From Mesorhizobium_K sp040049215 (GTDB lineage Bacteria; Pseudomonadota; Alphaproteobacteria; Rhizobiales; Rhizobiaceae), in the NCBI RefSeq assembly GCF_040049215.1, contig NZ_JBDZDN010000001.1, positions 1,612,001 to 1,676,000 on the forward strand: a stretch of 64,000 bases of DNA, written 5' to 3'. Position 1 is the first letter of the stretch; each line of letters opens with the position of its first letter. The position numbers and the translations under genes are program-made. Under the pieces are notes generated by a model. That model was not told the DNA's origin, made no database searches, and worked only from the letters and a program-made list of their open reading frames with translations. Positions 27,018-35,183 of this stretch are shown here, piece by piece.

Positions 27018-28211
27018 TCAGGCCGTGATTTCGTGAAACGCCGCGACCGCGGCCTCGGCGAATTGCGGATCGTTGATATGAAGAGGCATGCGCTCGATGC
27101 GCCGCCGCGGGGTCTGGCGGATCGTCCCCTCCAGCGCCTCGAACAACGCCGCGTCGGCCGCCGGATCCCAGAAGGCGCCGCCCTCGATGTCCAGCGCCGA
27201 CACGCCCTTCTCCGGGATGAGGAAGCGCACCGGCCCCTCGCAGGCATTGAGCTTCTTGCCGATCCATTCTCCGATGGCGCGGCATTCGTCGGCGGTGGTC
27301 CGCATCAGCGTCACATTGGAATTGTGATTGTAGAATAGCCGGCCTCGATATTTCTCGGGCACGGTTTCGGGAGCCCAGAAATTGATCATGTCGAGCGCGC
27401 CGACGGAGCCGACATAGGGTAGCCTGGTGCGGGCGATGGCGCCGAAACGGTCTTCCGTTGCCGGCAATACCCCGCCGAACAGGTAGTCGCACACTTCCGT
27501 CGTGGTCATGTCGACCACGCCCGACAGCAAGCCGGAATCGGCGAGCTTTTCCATCGTGCGGCCACCCGTTCCGGTAGCGTGGAAGACTAGGCAGTCGTAA
27601 TCGCTTTTCAGACGCTCCACGATCCCGGTCACGCAGGGCGTGGTGACGCCGAACATGGTGAGCCCGATCGCCGGCTTGGCGCCCCCGTTCTCGCCCGGGC
27701 GATCCGCCATGGCGACGATTGCAGAGGCTGCATTGGCAAGAATCACGCGGCTGATGCGGTTCAGCCCCGCCATGTCGGTGACCGAGGGCATCATCACGAT
27801 GTCAGAGACGCCGACATAGGGCGAGACGTCGCCCGAGGCGAGCGTCGAGACCATGATCTTGGGCAGTCCGAGCGGCAATTCGCGCATGCCAGCGGTGACG
27901 ATCGACGTGCCGCCGCCGCCGCCGATGCCGATGATGCCGGCCATATCGTTCCGCGCCGAGGCGAAACGCGCGAATGCCGCCGCCATCGCGGCGACAGCGC
28001 GGCCCCGGTCGCCCGAAACCAGCGCGTCCGCGGTGCCCGCCGGCCCGTACCGTGCCACTTCCGTCGTCGCAATATCCGGCTCGATCAAAGGTTTCGTCGT
28101 GCCGACATCGACGATGATCGGCGTCCCTCCCGCGGCCGCGATGCGCCCGGCGAGATAGGCGAGTTCTTCGCCCTTGGTGTCGGCGGTGCCAACGACGTAG
28201 ATGCGCTTCAA
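27018..28211 (-). CDS. UPF0261 (Tm-1-like ATP-binding domain) protein
   Basis: This 397-residue protein starts at TTG 28211 (MKRIYVVGTADTKGEELAYLA) with GAGGAAGC upstream. GIIGIGGGGGTSIVTAGMRELPLGLPKIMVSTLASGDVSPYVG spans about residues 92-135, and LVFHATGTGGRTMEKL is near 210. MTTTEVCDYLFGGVLPA is near 237. These are the UPF0261 hallmarks. It corresponds to the N-terminal half of tomato Tm-1, while the next gene corresponds to the C-terminal half. The biochemical role is not established. It is divergent from a TetR gene. Confidence 0.87.
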   Translation of the reverse strand: MKRIYVVGTADTKGEELAYLAGRIAAAGGTPIIVDVGTTKPLIEPDIATTEVARYGPAGTADALVSGDRGRAVAAMAAAFARFASARNDMAGIIGIGGGGGTSIVTAGMRELPLGLPKIMVSTLASGDVSPYVGVSDIVMMPSVTDMAGLNRISRVILANAASAIVAMADRPGENGGAKPAIGLTMFGVTTPCVTGIVERLKSDYDCLVFHATGTGGRTMEKLADSGLLSGVVDMTTTEVCDYLFGGVLPATEDRFGAIARTRLPYVGSVGALDMINFWAPETVPEKYRGRLFYNHNSNVTLMRTTADECRAIGEWIGKKLNACEGPVRFLIPEKGVSALDIEGGAFWDPAADAALFEALEGTIRQTPRRRIERMPLHINDPQFAEAAVAAFHEITA

Positions 28212-28297
28212 CGCTTCCTCTCCAGGGCGGGTGCGCGGAAGCGCAGTGCCTGTTTCGCCGGATACGAAGGCGAGGTCGCCAACGCTCTTGCGTTTTT

Positions 28298-29008
28298 ATG
28301 AGACGCGCGTATCGTATTGATATGCTCGTCTCACGTCAATCGGATGCCGGCGTGGAAGAAGCCGAACGCGGCCCCCGCAACGGCCTCCCGAACGGCCCTC
28401 GCGCCCGCACGGGACGGCTGATGCTCGAAACGGCGATCCGGCTGATGCAGTCGGGCGCCACACCGTCCGTCAGCGAGGTTGCGGAAGCCGCCGGCGTCTC
28501 ACGCGCCACCGCCTACCGCTATTTCCCCAGCCAGGCGGCACTCGTCGGGGCGGTGGTGGACGAGGGGTTGGGACCGATCCTGACCTGGACATCCGGCTCG
28601 CAGGACCCGGCGCGCCGCGTCGCCGAACTGATCGACACCGGCCTGCCGCGCATCGAAGCATTCGAGGCGACGTTCAAGGCGGCTCTGAAACTGTCGCTCG
28701 ATCAGTGGGCGCGAGGACGCGCGGGTACGCTCGGCGAGGAACCGGAGTTCAAACGCGGCCATCGGATCGAGCTTCTGAGGGATGCGTTGTCGCCCCTGAA
28801 AGGAAAGCTCGGGCCGAAAAAGATCGACCGCTTGGCGCAGGCGCTGTCGCTGGTGTTCGGAGTCGAGGTGCTGACCGTACTTAAGGATATCTGGGGACTG
28901 GATGGCCAAGAAACACAATCTGTGGCTCAATGGGCGGCAAGTGCGCTCGTCCGTGCCGCTTTGGAGGAGGACGCCGACACGAAACCGAAAGCAGCGAAGC
29001 CGGCTTAG
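28298..29008 (+). CDS. TetR-family transcriptional regulator
   Basis: This protein of up to 236 residues has its HTH at about residues 41-80: RTGRLMLETAIRLMQSG, SVSEVAEAAGVSRATAYRYFPSQAALVGAVV. The variable C-terminal half would bind a ligand. The start is uncertain: ATG 28298 and ATG 28322 both lie inside a 35-bp palindrome and neither has a ribosome-binding site, so translation may be leaderless. It is divergent from UPF0261, so it probably represses that operon and itself through the palindrome. Confidence 0.85.
   Translation: MRRAYRIDMLVSRQSDAGVEEAERGPRNGLPNGPRARTGRLMLETAIRLMQSGATPSVSEVAEAAGVSRATAYRYFPSQAALVGAVVDEGLGPILTWTSGSQDPARRVAELIDTGLPRIEAFEATFKAALKLSLDQWARGRAGTLGEEPEFKRGHRIELLRDALSPLKGKLGPKKIDRLAQALSLVFGVEVLTVLKDIWGLDGQETQSVAQWAASALVRAALEEDADTKPKAAKPA
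28299..28333. promoter_or_regulatory. Palindromic operator overlapping the tetR start
   Basis: TGAGACGCGCGTATC (28299-28313) and GATATGCTCGTCTCA (28319-28333) match as an inverted repeat at 13 of 15 positions around a 5-nt spacer. The palindrome covers both candidate tetR start codons and lies 87 bp from the divergent UPF0261 start. That position fits autorepression by the TetR protein. Confidence 0.7.
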
Positions 29009-29014
29009 GACAGT

Positions 29015-29031
29015 ATCTGGTTAGACCAGAT
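29015..29031. promoter_or_regulatory. FadR/GntR-type operator A
   Basis: ATCTGGTTAGACCAGAT is a perfect 7-bp palindrome around a 3-bp centre and contains TGGT-N3-ACCA, the recognition pattern of FadR-subfamily GntR regulators. It lies just after the tetR stop, about 340 bp before the sugar-binding protein gene. Confidence 0.65.
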
Positions 29032-29175
29032 GCTGTCGGCTGATCGCACCTCAAAGGGCGCCGCAATGCCGACATCTTCGGCATTTTTTCGCTTGTGTTG
29101 GCGAAGCGGATGAAATTGAAGCGTTTTTGCGCGATTTTGTGATCGGACTGGCCGCCGCTACGGCCAAGAAAGCGC

Positions 29176-29204
29176 TTGACGGAACTTGCAGATTGGTAAT
29201 ACCA
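29176..29204 (+). promoter_or_regulatory. Promoter with embedded operator B for the sugar ABC operon
   Basis: TTGACG (29176-29181), a 15-nt spacer and TAATAC (29197-29202) resemble a sigma-70 promoter. The -10 box sits inside TGGTAATACCA (29194-29204), a TGGT-N3-ACCA operator. Binding would block the promoter. The same TGGTAATACCA recurs at 43158. Nothing else is recognised in the rest of the 359-bp gap before the binding-protein gene. Confidence 0.6.
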
Positions 29205-29367
29205 GATTGACGAGATGGCGCGGACCGGGCGGATACCCGTTCCGTGCCGGAACTGGTCGGGAGGACCCGGACCCAGGCTGAGTTAAGAAGAAGGGTTGGG
29301 AACTGGAAGGCTAGTCGAATGCCGCCCGCTGGAACGGGCTGGTTGAATACCAAGGGAGGAAGTTAAC

Positions 29368-30678
29368 ATGCGCAGCAAACTGACCGGCATGCTTGCCGGT
29401 GTCGCGATGACGCTTGCCAGCGGAACGGCGGCGTATTCCCAGGAGCTTACGATCTTCTGGGCGGAGTGGGATCCGGCGAACTACCTGCAGGAACTCGTCA
29501 ACGAATATGAGAAGGAGACGGGGGTCAAGGTAACGGTCGAGACGACGCCGTGGCCGGATTTCCAGACCAAGGCCTTCACCGAATTCAACGCCAAGGGCAG
29601 CGCCTACGACATGGTCGTCGGCGACTCGCAGTGGATCGGCGCCGCCTCGGAAGCCGGCCACTATGTCGACCTCAGCGAATTCTTCGCCAAGCACAAGCTG
29701 ACCGAGACGATGGCGCCAGCCACCGTCAAATACTACGCCGAGTATCCGGCCGCCTCGGGCAAGTACTGGTCGGTTCCGGCCGAGGGCGACGCGGTCGGCT
29801 GGTCCTATCGCAAGGACTGGTTCGAAGATCCGAAGGAGATGGAGGCCTTCAAGGCGAAGTACGGCTACGACCTCGCCCCGCCGACGGATTTCAAGCAGCT
29901 GCGCGACATCGCGGAGTTCTTCCACCGTCCCGACGAGAAGCGCTACGGCGTCGCCATCTACACCGACAACTCCTATGACGCGCTGGTGATGGGCGTCGAG
30001 AACGCCATCTTCTCCTATGGCGGCGAGCTCGGCGACTACGCGACCTACAAGGTCGACGGCATCATCAACTCCGACAAGAACGTGCAGGCGCTGGAACTGT
30101 ACAAGGAGCTCTACGGCTTCACGCCTCCGGGCTGGGCCAAGGCCTTCTTCATCGAGGACAACCAGGCGATCACCGAGAACCTGGCGGCGATGAGCATGAA
30201 CTACTTCGCCTTCTTCCCGGCGCTGGTCAACGAGGCGTCGAACCCCAACGCCAAGAACACCGGCTTCTTCGCCAACCCGGCGGGTCCGACCGGCGAACAG
30301 TTCGCGGCGCTCGGCGGCCAGGGCATCTCGATCGTGAACTATTCCGAGAACAAGGAAGAGGCCTTCAAGTTCCTGGAGTGGTTCGTCAAGGACGAGACTC
30401 AGAAGAAGTGGGCCGAGCTCGGCGGCTACACCTGCAACAAGGCGGTGCTCGAATCAGCCGAGTTCCAGAACGCGACGCCGTACAACAAGGCCTTCTACGA
30501 CACGATGTTCAAAGTGAAGGACTTCTGGGCGACGCCGGAATATGCGGAGCTGCTGATCGCGATGAACCAGCGGGTCTATCCGTATGTCACCGGCGACCAG
30601 GGCACGGCCAAGGAAGTGCTCGATGCGTTGGCCGGCGACTGGAACGCGACGTTCAAGAAGTACAACCGCGTGAAGTAA
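29368..30678 (+). CDS. CUT1-type sugar ABC transporter, periplasmic binding protein
   Basis: This 436-residue protein has a Sec signal peptide (MRSKLTGMLAGVAMTLASGTAAYSQ; likely cut after the A-Y-S region) and a type-I sugar-binding fold. It contains ELTIFWAEWDPANYLQELVNEYEKETG, AYDMVVGDSQWIGAASEAGHYVDLSEFF and WSVPAEGDAVGWSYRKDWF. GGAGGAAG precedes the ATG. It is the first gene of an importer operon and is separated from the permeases by a terminator-like hairpin. The ligand is unknown; downstream enzymes suggest a sugar, polyol or glycoside. Confidence 0.9.
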   Translation: MRSKLTGMLAGVAMTLASGTAAYSQELTIFWAEWDPANYLQELVNEYEKETGVKVTVETTPWPDFQTKAFTEFNAKGSAYDMVVGDSQWIGAASEAGHYVDLSEFFAKHKLTETMAPATVKYYAEYPAASGKYWSVPAEGDAVGWSYRKDWFEDPKEMEAFKAKYGYDLAPPTDFKQLRDIAEFFHRPDEKRYGVAIYTDNSYDALVMGVENAIFSYGGELGDYATYKVDGIINSDKNVQALELYKELYGFTPPGWAKAFFIEDNQAITENLAAMSMNYFAFFPALVNEASNPNAKNTGFFANPAGPTGEQFAALGGQGISIVNYSENKEEAFKFLEWFVKDETQKKWAELGGYTCNKAVLESAEFQNATPYNKAFYDTMFKVKDFWATPEYAELLIAMNQRVYPYVTGDQGTAKEVLDALAGDWNATFKKYNRVK

Positions 30679-30692
30679 GCACGGTCTGAATT

Positions 30693-30730
30693 CGGAGGGG
30701 GCGTCAGTTCTGCCCCCTCCGTTTGTTTTT
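30693..30730 (+). terminator. Intra-operon terminator after the binding-protein gene
   Basis: A perfect 10-bp stem, CGGAGGGGGC (30693-30702) with GCCCCCTCCG (30712-30721), has a 9-nt loop and runs into TTTGTTTTT. A second 7-bp hairpin follows (CGGCCCC/GGGGCCG, 30745-30765). Partial termination here would make more binding protein than permease. Confidence 0.85.
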
Positions 30731-30858
30731 CAAGGACGGCGCATCGGCCCCGCGAGCCGGGGCCGTTCTTGGGCAAGCACGATGCGCAGATTCAAAACGT
30801 CGGAGTGTCCTTTGCGCAACCCACAAGGACGCGCGACGCTCGCAGGAAGGAACGGGCC

Positions 30859-31764
30859 TTGGCCACGGCAGTCATGACCACGCTGGATCCGAAATCGCGC
30901 GCCGCCTCCCGGGGATTGAGCGACATCGCGATCCGCAATCTCTTTATCATCCCGACGATCCTGTTCCTGATCGTCTTCAACATCTTCCCGCTGCTCTATT
31001 CGCTCGGCTATTCGTTCACCGATTTCCGCGCCTCGTCGCCGGCACCGGCGAATTTCGTCGGGCTGCAGAACTACCGGGAGCTGCTCAACGATCCGTTCAT
31101 CTGGTCGAACTTCGCCATCACTGCGAAATACGTCATCGTCTCGGTGGTCGGCCAAGTCATCGTCGGCTTCGGCGTCGCACTGCTCTTGAACCGCGACATC
31201 CCCTTCAAGGGCCTGATCACCACCCTGCTCCTGTTGCCGATGATGCTTTCGATGGCGGTCGTCGGCCTGTTCTGGAAGCTGCTCTACGATCCGTCCTTCG
31301 GCGTCATCAACTATGCGCTGGGCCTCGGCACCTTCGAATGGCTGTCCAACCCCGACATGGCGCTCTACGCGGTGGCGATCACCGACATCTGGATGTGGTC
31401 GCCCTTCGTGATGCTGTTGTCGCTCGCCGGCCTTTCGGCGGTGCCCAAGCATCTCTACGAGGCCGCCGCCATCGACCGCGCCGGCACGTTCTACACCTTC
31501 TTCCGCATCACGCTGCCGCTGGTGGCGCCGATCCTGATGATCGCAATCATCTTCCGCACCATGGAGGCGTTCAAAACCTTCGACCTCGCCTACATCCTGA
31601 CCAGCCAGCCGACCACCGAGGTGATCTCGATCCGGCTCTACAAGATGGCGTTCCAGGAATGGCAGACGGGACGCTCATGCGCGCTCGCCTACATCGTGCT
31701 TGTCATGATCCTGGCGATCACAAACATCTACGTGAAATACCTCAACAAGGTGAAGGAGCGCTAG
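30859..31764 (+). CDS. Sugar ABC transporter permease (MalF type)
   Basis: This permease has six hydrophobic helices, and the EAA loop YEAAAIDRAGTFYTFFRITLPLVAPIL lies near residues 205-230, where the ATPase docks. TTG 30859 is preferred because AGGAAGGAAC stands just upstream, giving 301 residues (MATAVMTTLDPKSR); ATG 30874 is the first ATG. Together with the next gene it forms the membrane pore of the importer; the downstream partner starts 1 nt after its stop. Confidence 0.9.
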   Translation: MATAVMTTLDPKSRAASRGLSDIAIRNLFIIPTILFLIVFNIFPLLYSLGYSFTDFRASSPAPANFVGLQNYRELLNDPFIWSNFAITAKYVIVSVVGQVIVGFGVALLLNRDIPFKGLITTLLLLPMMLSMAVVGLFWKLLYDPSFGVINYALGLGTFEWLSNPDMALYAVAITDIWMWSPFVMLLSLAGLSAVPKHLYEAAAIDRAGTFYTFFRITLPLVAPILMIAIIFRTMEAFKTFDLAYILTSQPTTEVISIRLYKMAFQEWQTGRSCALAYIVLVMILAITNIYVKYLNKVKER

Positions 31765-31765
31765 A

Positions 31766-32725
31766 ATGGCCCAGGTGCAGACCTCGGGCGAAAAGACGCT
31801 CAACCGCGTCGCCATCGCCGCCGTGCTCATCATCACGCTGATCTTCCTGGCGCCGATCTACTGGATCGTGTCGACCTCGTTCAAGCCGCGCAACCTGTCG
31901 ACAACCATCCCTCCGACCGTCGTCTTCACCCCGGAGATCTCGCCCTTCGTGAAGCTCTTCACCAAGCGCTCGCAGCTTCGGACCGCGCCCACGCCGGAGG
32001 AGTACGAGGCCGCGCCATGGTGGGAACGCATGGTGTTCGACGGCGGCGAGAAGGTCGTCCGGTCGGGGCGCGGAGAAGTGCAGTGGTCGGCCTACCCCAA
32101 CCGCTTCATGAACTCGCTGATCGTCGCGATTACCTCGACCGTTCTGGCCGTCTCGATGGGAACAATCACTGCGTACGGCTTCTCGCGCTTCAGGGTTAAA
32201 GGCGAGGGGGACCTGCTCTTCTTCATCCTGTCAACGCGCATGCTGCCGCCCGTCGTGGTGGCGATCCCGATGTTCCTGATGTACCGCGTCGTCGGCCTCA
32301 ATGACACGCATTGGGGCCTGATCATCCTCTACACCGCCTTCAACCTCTCCTTCTCGGTCTGGCTGATGAAGGGTTTCATCGACGAGATCCCGAAGGAGTA
32401 TGAGGAGGCCGCTCTCGTCGACGGCTACACGCGCATGGAGGCATTCTTCAAGATCGTCATCCCCGAAGCGGCGACCGGCATCGCCGCCACCGCCGTCTTC
32501 TGTTTCATCACGGCGTGGAACGAATACGCCTTCGCGCTGATCATGACCAACCGCCGCGCCCAGACCGCGCCGCCCTTCATCCCGAGCCAGGTCGGCTCCG
32601 GCCTGTCGGACTGGACAGTGATCGCCGCGGGAACCTTCCTGTTCCTGCTGCCCGTCGCGATCTTCACCTTCCTGCTCCGCAACCACCTCCTGCGCGGCAT
32701 GTCCTTCGGAGCGATCCGCAAATGA
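31766..32725 (+). CDS. Sugar ABC transporter permease (MalG type)
   Basis: This 319-residue permease has an N-terminal helix (IAAVLIITLIFLAPIYWIVSTSF), a large periplasmic insert at about residues 50-105 (rich in Pro and charged residues), then the core helices. The EAA loop is EEAALVDGYTRMEAFFKIVIPEAATGI near 212-236, and the protein ends MSFGAIRK, typical of MalG-type subunits. Its stop overlaps the next start (ATGA), so the small downstream protein is coupled to it. Confidence 0.92.
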   Translation: MAQVQTSGEKTLNRVAIAAVLIITLIFLAPIYWIVSTSFKPRNLSTTIPPTVVFTPEISPFVKLFTKRSQLRTAPTPEEYEAAPWWERMVFDGGEKVVRSGRGEVQWSAYPNRFMNSLIVAITSTVLAVSMGTITAYGFSRFRVKGEGDLLFFILSTRMLPPVVVAIPMFLMYRVVGLNDTHWGLIILYTAFNLSFSVWLMKGFIDEIPKEYEEAALVDGYTRMEAFFKIVIPEAATGIAATAVFCFITAWNEYAFALIMTNRRAQTAPPFIPSQVGSGLSDWTVIAAGTFLFLLPVAIFTFLLRNHLLRGMSFGAIRK

Positions 32726-32991
32726 TCTCGAGCACGAAACTGCAGCGCATCGCCGAGATCGTCATGGTGCTCGGCATCGTGGCGCTCTGCCAGCCGTGGA
32801 GCCTGTTCCTCCATCGCTACGGCCTGACCGTCATCATCGTCGGGCTCCTCACCTTCATGTTCACCGGATGGTTCGGCAAGCCGGACGGGAAGAAGGAAGA
32901 AAACGACGGCGTCTTCGACGTCTCGGATCATCATGACGGTCTCAAGACCGTCGGCCACCATGACGGCCGCCAGCACGGGGGCCGGTCATGA
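32722..32991 (+). CDS. Small two-helix membrane protein of the ABC operon
   Basis: This 89-residue protein is encoded with ATGA overlaps at both ends, between the permease and the first ATPase. It has two hydrophobic stretches, residues 11-30 (EIVMVLGIVALCQPWSLFLH) and 34-50, and a soluble, charged, histidine-rich tail (DHHDG, HHDGRQHGG). It is not a known ABC component by motif. Its position resembles the small GlpU-like protein in the rhizobial glycerol transporter operon, so it may be an accessory membrane factor. Confidence 0.8.
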   Translation: MISSTKLQRIAEIVMVLGIVALCQPWSLFLHRYGLTVIIVGLLTFMFTGWFGKPDGKKEENDGVFDVSDHHDGLKTVGHHDGRQHGGRS

Positions 32992-34091
32992 CCCAGATCG
33001 AGCTTCGCGGCGTCCAGAAGTTCTTCGGCGCCGTCCAGGTCATCAAGGACCTCAATCTGAAGATCGAGGACAACGAGTTCATCGTTCTGCTCGGACAGTC
33101 GGGCTGCGGCAAGACGACGACGCTGCGCGCCATCGCCGGCCTCGAGACCATCGACGAGGGCGACGTCCTGATCGACGGAAAAGCGGTGCAGCACCTCAAG
33201 GCCTCGGACCGCGACATCGCCATGGTGTTCCAGTCCTTCTCGCTCTACCCGCACATGAACGTGTACGAGAACATCGCCTTCCCGCTGCGCGCCACCCGCA
33301 TGCAGAGGGCGGAGATCGACAAGGAGGTGCGTGAGATCGCCAAGGTGCTGCGCATCACCGGCCTGCTCGACAAAAAACCGTCGGCGCTGTCTGGCGGCGA
33401 CATGCAGCGCGTCGCCATCGGCCGCGCCCTGGTCAGGCGGCCGAAGGCGATGCTGATGGACGAGCCGATCGGTGCGCTCGACGCCAAGCTGCGCGAGGAG
33501 ATGCGCGCCGAGATCAAGCGGCTGCACTTGAAGCAGGGCTCGACTACCATCTACGTCACCCACGACCAGATCGAGGCGATGAGCCTCGCCGATCGCATCG
33601 TCATCATGCATGAGGGCGTGCTGCAGCAGGTCGGCAGCCCGGAGGAAGTCTATGCGCATCCTGAGAACCTGTTCGTCGCGCAGTTCGTCGGCAGCCCGGT
33701 GATGAACGTTGCCAACGCTACCGTCTCGCAGAGCGCCGGCAAGGCGACCGTCACCGTCGATGGGGCGTCGGAAGGTTTTTCCTTCCCCGCCGAACTGCTC
33801 GGCAAGCTGAACGGCAGCGCCGGCAAGCCTCTCTCGCTCGGCGTGCGGCCGGAAGGCATCACCGTCGCCCACGAAAAGGCCGAAGGGTTCCTGCCTGCCG
33901 AGGCTCATATCATCGAGCCGCTCGGCTCATACGACATCGTTGATCTGAAGTTCGGCTCCCAGTTGTTGCGCGCCCGCACCCGCTCCGGTTTCGTCGCCAA
34001 GGCCGGCGACCGGGTCTTTGCCCGCATCGAGCCGGGCCAAGCGCATTTCTTCGACACGCAGAGCGGCCAAAGCCTGGGGGTACGGCTCTGA
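32988..34091 (+). CDS. Sugar ABC transporter ATP-binding protein 1 (MalK/UgpC type)
   Basis: This 367-residue ATPase has Walker A LLGQSGCGKTTTLR near residues 35-48, Q-loop FQSFSLYPHM, signature LSGGDMQRVAIGRAL near 135, Walker B AMLMDEPIGALDAKLREEM and the H-loop YVTHDQIEAMSLADR. A C-terminal OB-like regulatory domain occupies residues 240-367 (LGVRPEGITV). SGGDMQRV replaces the common SGGQQQRV. It overlaps the small membrane gene (ATGA) and is followed by a second, different ATPase. Confidence 0.93.
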   Translation: MTQIELRGVQKFFGAVQVIKDLNLKIEDNEFIVLLGQSGCGKTTTLRAIAGLETIDEGDVLIDGKAVQHLKASDRDIAMVFQSFSLYPHMNVYENIAFPLRATRMQRAEIDKEVREIAKVLRITGLLDKKPSALSGGDMQRVAIGRALVRRPKAMLMDEPIGALDAKLREEMRAEIKRLHLKQGSTTIYVTHDQIEAMSLADRIVIMHEGVLQQVGSPEEVYAHPENLFVAQFVGSPVMNVANATVSQSAGKATVTVDGASEGFSFPAELLGKLNGSAGKPLSLGVRPEGITVAHEKAEGFLPAEAHIIEPLGSYDIVDLKFGSQLLRARTRSGFVAKAGDRVFARIEPGQAHFFDTQSGQSLGVRL

Positions 34092-35170
34092 TGGCTCATA
34101 TCCAGCTCAAAAACATCACCAAGAAGTTCGGCAATCACACGGCGCTGCGCCACCTCGATCTCGACATCGCCGACGGCGAGTTCTTCGTGCTGCTCGGCGA
34201 GACTGGCGCCGGCAAGACGACGACGCTGCGCCTGATCGCCGGCCTCGAAAAGCCGACCGAAGGGCAGGTGCTGATCGACGGCGCCGATGTCGCCGACTGG
34301 GGCGCGGCCGAGCGCGACGTGGCGCTGGTGCTGCAGCAATATTCGCTCTATCCGCGCTATACGGTGCGGCAAAATCTCGAATTCCCGCTGAAGTCGAAGC
34401 TGCGCCGCGTCGCAGACGCCGAGATCGCCGAGCGCGTCGCCCGCGTCGCCAAGACGCTGCGCATCGAGCACCTTCTCGAGCGCAAGACCGACAAGCTGTC
34501 GGGCGGCGAGATGCAGCGCGTCTCCATCGGCCGGGCGATCGTCAGAAAACCGCGCGTGTTCCTGATGGACGAGCCGCTGTCGGCGCTCGACGCCAAGCTG
34601 CGCGAGGCGCTCAGGACCGAGCTCAAGAATATCCAGATGAATCTCGGCCAGACTTTCCTGTTCGTCACCCACGACCAGATCGAGGCGATGTCTATGGGCG
34701 ACAAGATCGGCGTGCTCAACCACGGCCATCTGGTCCAGACCGGCACGCCTTACGAGATCTACAACAATCCCAGGAACACCTTCGTTGCGCGTTCCGTCGG
34801 CTCGCCGCCGATGAACCTCATCGACGGCAGACTGGTCTCCGGCCGCGCCGTGATGGCGCCGCTCAACTTCGAACTGCCCTTCGAGGGCGCGGGCAACGGA
34901 AACACGGACGGGCGGTCGCTGACCTTCGGCATCAGGCCTGAGGACCTGGTTGTCGAATCCGGAGCGCCGGTCGAGGCCAAGGTGCACGATATCGAGAACC
35001 ATGGCGTCGAAAAGATCCTGACGCTCCGCGTCGGCGACGCCATGCTGCGCGCCACCGTGCCGGCGCGGACCAGCCTCGCCATAGACGAATCGATCCGCTT
35101 CTCGTGGAATCCCGAGAAGGTTGTTCTCTTCGACCAGGCAAGCGGCGAGAGCCTCAGGCACGCGGGGTAG
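34091..35170 (+). CDS. Sugar ABC transporter ATP-binding protein 2
   Basis: This 359-residue ATPase has Walker A LLGETGAGKTTTLR near residues 35-48 (E-T-G-A where its neighbour has Q-S-G-C). Its Q-loop is LQQYSLYPRYTVRQNL, the signature LSGGEMQRVSIGRAI, Walker B VFLMDEPLSALDAKLREAL and the H-loop FVTHDQIEAMSMGDK. The start codon shares one base with the preceding TGA. Two non-identical ATPases in one importer imply a heterodimer, as in the rhizobial glycerol transporter GlpST. Confidence 0.92.
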   Translation: MAHIQLKNITKKFGNHTALRHLDLDIADGEFFVLLGETGAGKTTTLRLIAGLEKPTEGQVLIDGADVADWGAAERDVALVLQQYSLYPRYTVRQNLEFPLKSKLRRVADAEIAERVARVAKTLRIEHLLERKTDKLSGGEMQRVSIGRAIVRKPRVFLMDEPLSALDAKLREALRTELKNIQMNLGQTFLFVTHDQIEAMSMGDKIGVLNHGHLVQTGTPYEIYNNPRNTFVARSVGSPPMNLIDGRLVSGRAVMAPLNFELPFEGAGNGNTDGRSLTFGIRPEDLVVESGAPVEAKVHDIENHGVEKILTLRVGDAMLRATVPARTSLAIDESIRFSWNPEKVVLFDQASGESLRHAG

Positions 35171-35183
35171 CCTCGAGGTGATT

